From positions 1 to 64,000 of the forward strand of contig JAIKXV010000100.1 in NCBI GenBank assembly GCA_024683935.1: a DNA stretch of 64,000 nt. Direction: 5' to 3'. A program made the translations under genes and the position numbers. Shown piece after piece: positions 1 through 8,766 of this stretch. The notes beneath the pieces are model-generated. The model made no database searches. It was not told the DNA's origin and saw only the letters and a program-made list of their open reading frames with translations. Origin of the DNA: Lachnospiraceae bacterium (GTDB taxonomy: Bacteria; Bacillota_A; Clostridia; Lachnospirales; Lachnospiraceae). Within the stretch, counting starts at the first letter, position 1; the number at the start of each line of letters is the position of its first letter.

Positions 1-30
1 AGATAATACTCTGATATACCTTTTCTGTTT

Positions 31-50
31 GAGCACCCGATAGGATGCTC
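31..50 (-). terminator. possible weak terminator hairpin after rqcH
   Basis: Read on the minus strand, an 8-bp stem (GAGCATCC/GGGTGCTC, one G-U pair) closes a 4-base loop. No T-run follows, so it is a weak candidate for ending the rqcH transcript. The remaining bases before position 224 show no gene; a TTGACT box at 152-157 has no convincing partner. Confidence 0.3.
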
Positions 51-223
51 TGTTTGTCATGCTATTTTCAAGGAACTGATTGCCGGGAATAAGTCCCGAC
101 CACTATTCAAATCGCATTTCTGCGTTTGGATCAAAAAACATCATTTTCTACTTGACTTCTAATAGTTAGTCTTTCGTAAAATAAGATCTGGCTGCATCCT
201 GCATTATAAATACCTGATAAGGC

Positions 224-1978
224 TCAGGATTCGGAGGGTGGCAGCGCCGGGGCGATAGCCATGGAATAGTTCGTGTAATACACGCAGAATCCGGGTTTTG
301 ACCCAGCCGGCTTCTTCACTTCCTTTTTCATTACATAGTCAATCTCGACCTTCGACTGATCCCTGCCCTTACTGAAATATGCCGCCAGAGCTCCCGCTTC
401 ATTAAAAGCCCTGTCAGGAATGGATGAGGGATCCGCATTTCCTGTTTTAAGTATAACATGAGATCCGGGAAATTTCTTTGAATGAAACCACCAGTCATTT
501 CCCGATGCGAATTTGAAGGTGAGGTAATCATTCTGAAAATTATTCTTGCCCACATAGAGATCGAAACCGTCGCTGGATACAAAGTGCAGGGGTTTGCCGC
601 CCTCCGGCTTTTTCTTCCCCTTTGAAAGACCCTTGCCCCTTATATAGCCGGCTTCCATAAGCTCGCGACGCACTTCCTCTATATCCGCTTCATTCTCTAT
701 GGTATCGAGAGAAGCCTGGACAGACCTTAAGTGCTGCAGATCCGCCTCCGTTTCCTTCAGCTGCTCCGTTACTGCTTCTTCCGTACGTTTCAGCTTCTGA
801 TAGCGGTCAAAGTACTTCTTAGCGTTATCAAGGGCGGTCATAGTTGGATCAAGCGGTATGGTGATATCTTCGTCCGTGTAATAATTACGGCAGGTCACGC
901 TGCTCTCTCCGGGAGCGGCGGAATAACCGTAGGTATTTAGAAGCTCCCCGTAAACCCTGTACTTATCCTTTTTCTTTGTGCTCTCAAGCTGCTTCAGCTG
1001 GATATCATACTTCTTAACATCCCTTTCAAGTACAGTGGAAACAACCTTCCGAAGGTCAGCGGAGCGCTGTTTTATCCTCTCAGCCTTATTCTTTTCGGCA
1101 TAAAATCTTTCCAGCACCTCGGAAACAGATTCGTATTTTCTGATCTCCAGATCCTCGTACTGGCTGAGATGCACTGCAGCAAAATCTAAGGGACAGGCAT
1201 TTTTGTCATAAATAATCTCCGGAGAGAAATCTCCGTTCCGGATACCGTCCATAAGCGCACTGAACGCTTCATACAGCTTTTCCAAAGCATCCCGGGGAAC
1301 GGATGATACGGATGAATCGCCGTCTATCCCCGCCCGGTAACAGAGTTCACTTGCCTGTACGGGAGAAATGCCTGTATAGCCGTTATAAATACACTTCATC
1401 ACCTTGTCCGCACCGGCCGTAATGATTGACATAAAATCAGAAGGCTCCACATTGTCTAAAGGATCCTTCTTATTCTGTGTCTCCGGTATGAAATAAGGCC
1501 TGCCGGGCAGAACCGTCCGTACCGAGCTCACAACTTCGCTTATGTGCTTTATGCTGTCTATCACCGTATCAGTATCATCCACGAAGATGATATTGCTGTA
1601 CTTGCCCATGAGCTCTATGACAAGGTATTTCTCTTTCATATCCCCCATTTCGTCCATATGCTCAATGCCTATCCTGATAACACGTTCCAGACCAGGCTGT
1701 GAAACGCTTGTAATCCTGCCGTTCTGGGCGTGCTTTCTAAGGAGCATACAGAAATTGGGAGCAGTCGCGGGACTCGTTTTATTATTGTCCGTAAAGTAAA
1801 CGAAAGGGAGAGACGCAGAGACTGAAATCAACAGTCTCCGCGTCCCTCCGTCGTTTGTCTTTACGGTGATCAGTATTTCATCATTTTCCGGCTGGGCTAT
1901 CTTGTATACCCGTCCGTTAAGAACTTCTTTTCTTATCTCGTGGGCGATAGCCGCAACCGTTACACCGTCAAATGCCAT
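224..1978 (-). CDS. rqcH: RqcH (NFACT family) ribosome quality control protein
   Basis: 584 residues, the usual length for bacterial NFACT proteins, often labelled fibronectin-binding protein. RqcH binds stalled 50S subunits carrying peptidyl-tRNA and recruits tRNA-Ala to add C-terminal alanine tails that mark the nascent chain for degradation. The NFACT-N domain starts at MAFDGVTVAAIAHEI. Charged coiled-coil helices fill roughly residues 270-430. The C-terminal NFACT-R domain carries DWWFHSKKFPGSHVI near residue 495. It starts 6 bp after the stop of the upstream phosphofructokinase gene and is probably cotranscribed with it. The family call is clear; the alanine-tailing role is by homology. 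Confidence 0.93.
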   Translation of the reverse strand: MAFDGVTVAAIAHEIRKEVLNGRVYKIAQPENDEILITVKTNDGGTRRLLISVSASLPFVYFTDNNKTSPATAPNFCMLLRKHAQNGRITSVSQPGLERVIRIGIEHMDEMGDMKEKYLVIELMGKYSNIIFVDDTDTVIDSIKHISEVVSSVRTVLPGRPYFIPETQNKKDPLDNVEPSDFMSIITAGADKVMKCIYNGYTGISPVQASELCYRAGIDGDSSVSSVPRDALEKLYEAFSALMDGIRNGDFSPEIIYDKNACPLDFAAVHLSQYEDLEIRKYESVSEVLERFYAEKNKAERIKQRSADLRKVVSTVLERDVKKYDIQLKQLESTKKKDKYRVYGELLNTYGYSAAPGESSVTCRNYYTDEDITIPLDPTMTALDNAKKYFDRYQKLKRTEEAVTEQLKETEADLQHLRSVQASLDTIENEADIEEVRRELMEAGYIRGKGLSKGKKKPEGGKPLHFVSSDGFDLYVGKNNFQNDYLTFKFASGNDWWFHSKKFPGSHVILKTGNADPSSIPDRAFNEAGALAAYFSKGRDQSKVEIDYVMKKEVKKPAGSKPGFCVYYTNYSMAIAPALPPSES

Positions 1979-1984
1979 ATATTC

Positions 1985-3244
1985 TTACAGAAGATCCTGA
2001 TATCCGGGTACATAGAGGTGGCGGGGTATTCCGTCAACCATTACAGGAGCCACATCTCCCTGGATAAGAGGTCTTACATAGGTGATGAACTCGCTGGTAA
2101 CGTATGTTCCGTCCTTTGTGATCCATTCTCTGGGAACCAGTCTCTCGTCGTTTGCGATCTTGTGAACGTCCTTAACCTCTGTTCCTGCCTGATAAGGATC
2201 GTCGGAAAGTCTTTCGATGACAACCATCTTTCCGCTGTCTCCCTCGTCAGCAGCCTTCATTGCAGCACCGCCAACCTCGTATGCTTCGAGGATGTCTACT
2301 CTGGATGAGCAGTGGCTTGCAGCTCTCTGCAGTGTTGAAAGCTCGATGGCTCTGGTCTTGCAGCCTATCTCGTTTGAAAGAAGGTCGCAGAGATATCTTG
2401 CGGTACCGGTGAGCTGCTTATGTCCGAATGCATCCACATAGTCGGTTACATTGCCAAGCTCGCTGATATAGGTTCCATCCTTGGTATGTATTCCCTCGGA
2501 AACAGCTATAACTATGGATGACTTCTTCTTCAGAAGCTCCTTGCACTTCTTTACGAATGCCTTTACATCAAAGTCAAGCTCGGGAAGGTAGATAGCGTCA
2601 GGTCCGTCACAGTCCTCGCCCTTTGAAAGTGCTGCCGCGCCGGTAAGCCATCCTGCGTTACGTCCCATGATCTCTACTATGATTATCTGGCCGTTTGAAG
2701 TCTCAAGACTCCAGCCGTCCCTTATTATCTCCTTAACAGATGTGCCGATATATTTAGCAGCTGAGCCGTATCCGGGAGTGTGGTCTGTAAGAGCCAGGTC
2801 ATTATCAATGGTCTTCGGGCATCCTACAAAGCGGATCTCTGAGCCGATGACGATAGCGTAATCGGAAAGCTTCTTTATCGTATCCATGGAATCGTTTCCG
2901 CCGATGTAGATGAAGCAGTCGATCTCAAGGTCATCCAGGATCTTGAAAATCTTGTCATATACATCCCTGTCCTCATTGATTCCGGGAAGCTTATAACGGC
3001 AGGATCCGAGATAAGCAGAGGGGGTACGCTTTAAGAGCTCAGCGTCAAGCCCTGTCCTGATATGCTCGGAAAGGTCGATATAACGTCCCTCCAAAAGTCC
3101 CTGAACGCCGTGGAGCATTCCATAAACCTTGCTGTATCCCCTGTCCTTTGCTGTCCTGAACACACCTGCAAGTGATGAATTGATCGCAGCTGTGGGTCCT
3201 CCGGACTGGCCTACAATAACGTTTCTCTTTTTAACTTTAGCCAT
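1985..3244 (-). CDS. pfp: pyrophosphate-dependent 6-phosphofructokinase
   Basis: 419 residues. It phosphorylates fructose 6-phosphate to fructose 1,6-bisphosphate in glycolysis, and the PPi-dependent forms work reversibly in the cytosol. The phosphate-donor loop is VGQSGGPTAAINSS (residues 11-24). Two sites point to PPi rather than ATP use: GGNDS at 115-119 has Asp where ATP enzymes have Gly, and PKTIDND at 143-149 has Lys where ATP enzymes have Gly. The second residue of the GGDD motif being Asn here is a small departure. AAGGAG precedes the ATG. It has its own promoter at 3333-3362 and is followed directly by rqcH. The donor is inferred from these residues only. Confidence 0.9.
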   Translation of the reverse strand: MAKVKKRNVIVGQSGGPTAAINSSLAGVFRTAKDRGYSKVYGMLHGVQGLLEGRYIDLSEHIRTGLDAELLKRTPSAYLGSCRYKLPGINEDRDVYDKIFKILDDLEIDCFIYIGGNDSMDTIKKLSDYAIVIGSEIRFVGCPKTIDNDLALTDHTPGYGSAAKYIGTSVKEIIRDGWSLETSNGQIIIVEIMGRNAGWLTGAAALSKGEDCDGPDAIYLPELDFDVKAFVKKCKELLKKKSSIVIAVSEGIHTKDGTYISELGNVTDYVDAFGHKQLTGTARYLCDLLSNEIGCKTRAIELSTLQRAASHCSSRVDILEAYEVGGAAMKAADEGDSGKMVVIERLSDDPYQAGTEVKDVHKIANDERLVPREWITKDGTYVTSEFITYVRPLIQGDVAPVMVDGIPRHLYVPGYQDLL

Positions 3245-3332
3245 TCTTCTTCTCCTTATACTTGAAAATTGATCTATTCGGCAAACGACTGCGTCGTGAG
3301 CTTACTAAAGACGACGATTTCAAACAGAGAAC

Positions 3333-3362
3333 AGTATATCACAGAGGTGCGTCTTTATACAA
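3333..3362 (-). promoter_or_regulatory. sigma-A-like promoter of pfp
   Basis: On the minus strand TTGTAT is followed after 18 bp by TATACT, about 90 bp before the pfp start. This separates pfp-rqcH from the glgA end of the upstream operon. No clear terminator is visible between glgA and this promoter. Confidence 0.55.
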
Positions 3363-3438
3363 TCCTAAGCCCTCTTTTCTTCGCGCATAAAATCCGTTTC
3401 CGCTGACATCAGGATGATTGTTTCCCTCTGTTATCAGG

Positions 3439-4884
3439 TCACGGTTTCAGCCAGTCGTACATATCCTGATACTGGCGGGCGGAAACAGACCAGGAGAAAT
3501 CTGCCTGCATAGCCCTGTCTATGATCTTATTCCATTCCCTTCTGTGATTTACATATACATTGTGGGCATAATGAATGGCTCCCAGCATCTCGTGGGCATT
3601 ATAGTTCGTGAACGAGAAGCCGGTGCCCTTTCCTTCGAATTCATTATAGGGTTCTACCGTATCCTTCAGGCCGCCGGTTTCACGGACGATGGGAACGGTG
3701 CCGTAGCGGAGTGCCATCAGCTGGGACAGCCCGCAGGGCTCGAAGAGCGACGGCATCAGGAAGGCATCACAGGAGCCGTAGATCTTATGGGACAATTCCT
3801 CGGAGTAATAGATATTTGCCCTGATCTTATTATTGTACTTCCAGTCATAATGACGGAACATGTTTTCATATCTTTCTTCACCGGTGCCTAAGATAACGAG
3901 CTGTATATCGTCCTGCGCTATTTCATCCATAACATATGCTATTAGATCAAAACCCTTCTGATCCGTAAGCCTGGATACTATGCCTATCATGAAGGCATCA
4001 TCCCTGCGCTCCAGTCCCAGCTGGTTCTGCAGGGCTCTCTTGTTCTTTATCTTCTCTTTCCGGAAATTCTTCTGGTTATAGGTCTTATCCAGCATCTTAT
4101 CGGTTTCCGGATTGTACTCTTCATAATCTATGCCGTTGACAATTCCCCGGAGATCGTGGTCGCGGGCGCGTAAAAGCCCGTCCAGCTTTTCCCCGTAGAA
4201 TTCCGTCTTTATCTCCTCCGCATAGGTGCGGCTTACCGTGGTGATGGCATCGGCATACACTATTCCGCCCTTAAGAACATTGGCATCCTTATATGCTTCC
4301 AGCTTGTCCGGCGCGAAATAGTAAGGGGACAGCCCGCTGAAACGCTGAACCGTCTTCACATCCCAGCATCCCTGGAATTTCAGGTTGTGAATGGTTATAA
4401 CGGATTTCATATCCCTGAAGAATTCCCCGCCTCTGAAGGAATCATGGAGATATACCGGGATCAGTCCTGTCTGCCAGTCATGGCAGTGAATGATGTCTGG
4501 ATGGAAATCTATAAGGGGCAGTGCCGAGAGGACAGCCCTGGAAAAGAAGATAAATCTCTCCAGATCCCATTTTCCGTCGGTCGTATAAGGTGTATTGCCC
4601 GAAAAATAATATTCGTTATCTATGAAGTAGCAGGTGACTCCGTTCCATTCGGCCTTAAAAATGCCCACATAGGTGTTCTGACCATTGTATTCCATATAGA
4701 AATTGGTCATATACTGGAGCATGTCCTTGTACTTCTGGGCCATGCAGTTGTATTTCGGGATCATGATCCTGACATCGAAATACTCCTTGTCAAAGCATGA
4801 GGGCAGCGATCCCACCACATCCGCAAGTCCTCCGGTCTTTATAAATGGTACCGCTTCCGATGCCGCAAATAATACATTTTTCAT
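3439..4884 (-). CDS. glgA: glycogen synthase (ADP-glucose type, GT5)
   Basis: 481 residues, full length for bacterial GlgA. It transfers glucose from ADP-glucose to the non-reducing end of alpha-1,4-glucan. The N-terminal KTGGLADVVGSLP (residues 17-29) is the ADP-glucose-binding K-x-G-G loop, and EPCGLSQLMALRYGTVP near residue 385 is the GT-B C-terminal donor site. Its ATG overlaps the recN stop by 4 bp, so it is translated from the tail of the long asp23-recN operon. No other glg gene lies in the window. In Bacillus the position after recN holds spoIVB-spo0A; here it holds a storage-polymer enzyme. Confidence 0.95.
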   Translation of the reverse strand: MKNVLFAASEAVPFIKTGGLADVVGSLPSCFDKEYFDVRIMIPKYNCMAQKYKDMLQYMTNFYMEYNGQNTYVGIFKAEWNGVTCYFIDNEYYFSGNTPYTTDGKWDLERFIFFSRAVLSALPLIDFHPDIIHCHDWQTGLIPVYLHDSFRGGEFFRDMKSVITIHNLKFQGCWDVKTVQRFSGLSPYYFAPDKLEAYKDANVLKGGIVYADAITTVSRTYAEEIKTEFYGEKLDGLLRARDHDLRGIVNGIDYEEYNPETDKMLDKTYNQKNFRKEKIKNKRALQNQLGLERRDDAFMIGIVSRLTDQKGFDLIAYVMDEIAQDDIQLVILGTGEERYENMFRHYDWKYNNKIRANIYYSEELSHKIYGSCDAFLMPSLFEPCGLSQLMALRYGTVPIVRETGGLKDTVEPYNEFEGKGTGFSFTNYNAHEMLGAIHYAHNVYVNHRREWNKIIDRAMQADFSWSVSARQYQDMYDWLKP

Positions 4885-6581
4885 GCTTCACCTCCTGCTT
4901 TTATATCTTTCTTTTTATCAGCGAGATCCTTCATCTCTCTGGCGTTTTCCATTACCGCATCCGTAACGCTGGCTCCTGACAGCATACGTCCCAGCTCGGA
5001 TATCATTTCATCCCTTTCAAGGTTTGCGATCTCTGTCTTTGTTCTGCCGTTTTCCGCCTTCTTTTCTATAAGAAAATGATTATCCGCCATGGCAGCTATC
5101 TGCGGCAGATGGGTGATAAGGATGACCTGATGCTCCCGTGACAGCTTCAGAAGGCTCTCCGATACCTTCTGGGCAGTGCGTCCGCTGATACCGGTATCTA
5201 TTTCATCAAATATCATGGTGCCTATATCATCCATATCAGCAAGCACCGTCTTCAGTGCCAGCATTATCCTGGAAAGCTCACCGCCGCTCGCCACATCCTT
5301 TAAGGGCTTCAGATCCTCTCCTAAATTGGTTGAGATCGTAAAGTATACCCGGTCCTTTCCGTCGGGACCAAAGGAATCCGTATCCTCAACACATACTTCA
5401 AAGCGGGATTCATCAAAATTCAGGGACTTCAGTCCCTCTTCCATGCTGTTACCCATAATGATGGCAGCACTCTTCCTGATTCCGCTTAAAACCCCGGCTG
5501 CCTTTTCCATTTCCCTGCGGGCTTCCTCTGTCTTTTCCTTCAGGTTATTCAGGTGTTCGTCGTAATTTGTAAGCAGCTCCAGTCTGTCCTGACGCTCGTT
5601 AAGGGCTTCAAAAATATCGTCCAGGCTCTGGCCGTATTTATTTTTAAGATCATTTATAAGATTCAGTCTGTCGGTAACGGAACCGTATTCCTCGGGAGAA
5701 AAGTCAAGCTCGGAATAATAGGCATCCATATCCCTTTTAAGATCTCCCATAAGGGAATCGATCTCATTCAGCTCCTCATAGAGCTTTGATATACCGCCGC
5801 CATATTCCGTAACAGCCGATATCGCTCTGAGAGCCCTGGCTATCTTTACCGCAGCACCCTCATTTTCAGAGGACAGATCCGATGATGCTTCAAAAAGGGC
5901 TTCCGTGATCTTTCTGGAATTATTCATCAGATAGAATTTGTCCTCGAGTTCTGCGTCCTCTCCGTGCTTAAGGGCAGCCGACATGATCTCGTTTATTTCA
6001 AACCCGATTAGATCCGCCTCTCTCTTACGCACGTTTTCATCCCTGTCCATACTCTCAAGATCCGCAAGATAGGACTTCCACTTATCATACTTTTCCCTGT
6101 ATGCTTCCAGTGCTTCCCTGTCCTCTTCTCCCGCGAATTTATCCAGGAAAAGAAGGTGCTGCTTCTCATAGAGCAGGGACTGGTGCTCAGACTGGGCGTG
6201 GACATCGATCAGTATGGAGCTTATCTCCCGGAGTTCACTGCCGGTCACGGTTCTGCCGTTGACCTTTGCCGTAGTCCTGCCGTCTGCTATCCTGCGGCGG
6301 ATGATCACATTTCCGTCCTCTTCCACCGGGATATCCATTTCCCTGATACGCTGAAGGCTGTCACCCTCATCCAGGGAAAATACTATCTCTATTTCAGCCG
6401 GGCTTTTTTCATCCCTGACCATGCCTGATTTCACCCTGCCTCCGAGAGCCAGATTCATACTTCCCACTACCAGTGATTTACCGGCACCGGTCTCTCCGGT
6501 AAAGACATTTAAGCCTTTCCCGAAACTCACTTCCACATTTTCTATCAATGCCAGGTTTTTAACACTTAAGCTTAATAACAA
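4881..6581 (-). CDS. recN: DNA repair protein RecN
   Basis: 566 residues, an SMC-like ATPase that acts early in double-strand break repair. Walker A GETGAGKS is at residues 29-36, coiled-coil arms fill the middle, the ABC signature is ASGGELSRIMLALK, and Walker B with the D-loop is MIFDEIDTGISG. It lies 7 bp after argR and overlaps glgA by 4 bp, in the conserved argR-recN order of Firmicutes. Nothing is missing relative to the family. Confidence 0.97.
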   Translation of the reverse strand: MLLSLSVKNLALIENVEVSFGKGLNVFTGETGAGKSLVVGSMNLALGGRVKSGMVRDEKSPAEIEIVFSLDEGDSLQRIREMDIPVEEDGNVIIRRRIADGRTTAKVNGRTVTGSELREISSILIDVHAQSEHQSLLYEKQHLLFLDKFAGEEDREALEAYREKYDKWKSYLADLESMDRDENVRKREADLIGFEINEIMSAALKHGEDAELEDKFYLMNNSRKITEALFEASSDLSSENEGAAVKIARALRAISAVTEYGGGISKLYEELNEIDSLMGDLKRDMDAYYSELDFSPEEYGSVTDRLNLINDLKNKYGQSLDDIFEALNERQDRLELLTNYDEHLNNLKEKTEEARREMEKAAGVLSGIRKSAAIIMGNSMEEGLKSLNFDESRFEVCVEDTDSFGPDGKDRVYFTISTNLGEDLKPLKDVASGGELSRIMLALKTVLADMDDIGTMIFDEIDTGISGRTAQKVSESLLKLSREHQVILITHLPQIAAMADNHFLIEKKAENGRTKTEIANLERDEMISELGRMLSGASVTDAVMENAREMKDLADKKKDIKAGGEA

Positions 6582-6588
6582 TTGATAT

Positions 6589-7047
6589 TTAACCCTGTCC
6601 TTCTATTATCCTTAACAGCCTGTTTCTGACTATCTCAGCTTCTCCGGCTGTTTTTATCGCACACATTATAGTATCGTCCCCGGCTATACAACCGACTATC
6701 TCAGGAAGATTCATTCCGTCAACGGCTGCAGCCACGGCCATTGCCATTCCGCTAAGAGTCTTGATCACGAGGAGATTTCCCGCCACCTCAAGGGATGCCG
6801 CTGCTTCCCGCAGAATGGTCACATTTCTTTCATCATCAGGCTTTTTTCCCTGGATACCGGATACGTAGCGCTGTCCACCGTTCTCCAAAGCCACCTTGCT
6901 GATCTTCAGCTCTTTTATATCTCTGGAGACCGTAGCCTGTGTCACGTCAAACCCTGCCTGTTTCAAAGCCTCACAGAGCCCGTCCTGTGTATCTATATCT
7001 CTTTCCCCTATAAGGGAAAGTATCATTTCCTGTCTTTTTTTCTTCAT
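6589..7047 (-). CDS. argR: arginine repressor ArgR/AhrC
   Basis: 152 residues. The N-terminal winged helix-turn-helix is at roughly 1-70 (TQATVSRDIKELKI is the recognition region). The C-terminal oligomerisation and arginine-binding domain contains GCIAGDDTIM, where the paired Asp residues contact L-arginine. The hexamer represses arginine biosynthesis or activates catabolism when arginine is bound. It sits between nadK (9 bp away) and recN (7 bp), as in many Clostridia. No ARG-box is recognised in the window, so its targets are elsewhere. Confidence 0.95.
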   Translation of the reverse strand: MKKKRQEMILSLIGERDIDTQDGLCEALKQAGFDVTQATVSRDIKELKISKVALENGGQRYVSGIQGKKPDDERNVTILREAAASLEVAGNLLVIKTLSGMAMAVAAAVDGMNLPEIVGCIAGDDTIMCAIKTAGEAEIVRNRLLRIIEGQG

Positions 7048-7056
7048 GTCTATAAT

Positions 7057-7890
7057 TTATGAGCTTATCTTTTTGCTGAGTACATTCAGGAAACTGTCCT
7101 GTGCAGTCTTTATTATCCTCGTCACGTGGGTTGAAGGCCTTACCCTCACCAGATCCCCGTGCTTTAATCTGCAGGGGAAATGTCCGTCAAACATCACAGA
7201 GGAGCTGTCATCGGAAACCTGCATTTCGATATTGGTATCCGCCGAGATCACTATGCTTCTGGTATTTAAAGTATGCGGACAGATGGGGGTTATCACCATC
7301 ATTCTGGCCATTGGCTCTATTATCGGGCCTCCTGCGGACATGGAATAGGCCGTGGAACCCGTGGGTGTGGATACTATCATTCCGTCGGACTTAAAACTGC
7401 TTAAAAAGCGGGAATTAACGGAAAGACTGTAATCAGACGCCTTCATCATGGTATTCCTGATCACCACGTCATTTAAGGCCCTGGACTCCGCAATAAGCTC
7501 TCCGTCCGCCTCAAATATCATTCCGCAGAGCATCATCCTCTCTTCTACGGAAAAGTCACCGTTTAACACCTTATCGAGAGAGGTTTCTATACTGTCCACC
7601 TCAATATCCGTCAGATATCCCAGCGTACCCTGGTTGATCCCGAGTATGGGGAGATCCAGATCCGCCGTATCCCGGGCTGCCGCAATAAGGGTTCCGTCGC
7701 CTCCTATCGTAATGACACAGTCTGTATCGGAAGGCACATCCTCTTTTCTGGTATAGTGCCCGTCCTCATAGGGTCCGGCCTCTTCAACATATACAGAACA
7801 TCCGTTACTTTTAAGATAATCCCTTGTTCTCTTCGTAACAGACAGATCCCTGTCCCTGTTTTTATTTGTGATGATAAAGAAGTTTCTCAT
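7057..7890 (-). CDS. nadK: NAD kinase
   Basis: 277 residues. It phosphorylates NAD to NADP using ATP or polyphosphate. GGDGTLIAAAR (about residues 64-74) is the catalytic GGDGT motif, followed by NQGTLGYLTD, and DGMIVSTPTGSTAYSMSAGG is the second conserved block. It lies in the tlyA-nadK-argR-recN order. The C-terminal end is ordinary for the family. Whether it can use polyphosphate, made by the Ppk encoded at 45-47 kb, cannot be read from the sequence. Confidence 0.96.
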   Translation of the reverse strand: MRNFFIITNKNRDRDLSVTKRTRDYLKSNGCSVYVEEAGPYEDGHYTRKEDVPSDTDCVITIGGDGTLIAAARDTADLDLPILGINQGTLGYLTDIEVDSIETSLDKVLNGDFSVEERMMLCGMIFEADGELIAESRALNDVVIRNTMMKASDYSLSVNSRFLSSFKSDGMIVSTPTGSTAYSMSAGGPIIEPMARMMVITPICPHTLNTRSIVISADTNIEMQVSDDSSSVMFDGHFPCRLKHGDLVRVRPSTHVTRIIKTAQDSFLNVLSKKISS

Positions 7891-7930
7891 TATCTTTTAC
7901 AATATATCTTATGCTTTAGATATAATTTTT

Positions 7931-8683
7931 TTAGATTAAATTCGCCGGTCCCTTCGTAAGATACATCAGGTATTCTATATTTCCTTCAGGTCCCTTTATC
8001 GGCGAAAAATCCAGTCCTTTAATAACAAATCCTGTCTTCAGAGTGAAATCAAAAACATTTGTTATTACTTCCTGATGGGTTTTTAGATCCCTTACTACAC
8101 CCTTCTTTCCGACCTTGTCCTTGCCTGCCTCAAACTGGGGCTTGATAAGGCATACCATCTCTCCTCCGTCCTTCAAAATGTCATATGCAGCCGGAAGGAT
8201 CTTTGAAAGTGATATAAAGGATACGTCACAGGAGGCGAAATCCGCATTTTCTCCTATATCTTCCGGTTTTGTATAACGGAAATTGGTCTTTTCCATACAT
8301 ACGACCCGTTCATCGTTCCTGAGACCCCAGTCAAACTGACCGTATCCGACATCTATGGAATAAACCTTCTTTGCCCCGTTCTGCAGCATACAGTCGGTAA
8401 ATCCGCCTGTGGAAGCTCCTATATCAAGACAAACGAGCCCGTTAAGATCTATATTGAATACCCGGACAGCCTTTTCCAGTTTCAGACCTCCGCGGCTCAC
8501 ATACCGGAGCTTCTGTCCCCTGTATTCGATATATACATTTTCCGGAAAAAGTGAACCGGCCTTATCCTCTCTCTGCCCTTCGACAAAGATATCGCCCGTC
8601 ATTATATATCCCCGGGCTTTCTCCCTCGAAGGGGCGATCCCTTTTTCAACTAATAAAATATCAAGCCGTTTTTTATCCTTCAT
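7931..8683 (-). CDS. tlyA: TlyA family rRNA (cytidine-2'-O)-methyltransferase
   Basis: 250 residues. The N-terminal S4 RNA-binding domain (residues 3-65) ends in the typical RYVSRGGLKLEKA block. The FtsJ-like SAM-dependent domain has the glycine-rich LDIGASTGGFTDCML. Mycobacterial TlyA methylates 16S and 23S rRNA and confers capreomycin sensitivity; the Firmicutes orthologue is YqxC. It lies between dxs (83 bp upstream) and nadK (40 bp downstream) in the conserved cluster. The rRNA target in this organism is inferred. Confidence 0.92.
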   Translation of the reverse strand: MKDKKRLDILLVEKGIAPSREKARGYIMTGDIFVEGQREDKAGSLFPENVYIEYRGQKLRYVSRGGLKLEKAVRVFNIDLNGLVCLDIGASTGGFTDCMLQNGAKKVYSIDVGYGQFDWGLRNDERVVCMEKTNFRYTKPEDIGENADFASCDVSFISLSKILPAAYDILKDGGEMVCLIKPQFEAGKDKVGKKGVVRDLKTHQEVITNVFDFTLKTGFVIKGLDFSPIKGPEGNIEYLMYLTKGPANLI

Positions 8684-8766
8684 TAAAAAAGATCGTCCGT
8701 AATCATACGTTATATTGCAAATTTGCCTGATGTAGGTGTTATCATAACACTAACATACATTAATTT

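Noticed and set aside
1..223. Possible plus-strand promoter (TTGACT near 152) and small palindrome GACT/AGTC
   Set aside because: The best -10 partner is 19 bp away and no gene follows on the plus strand.
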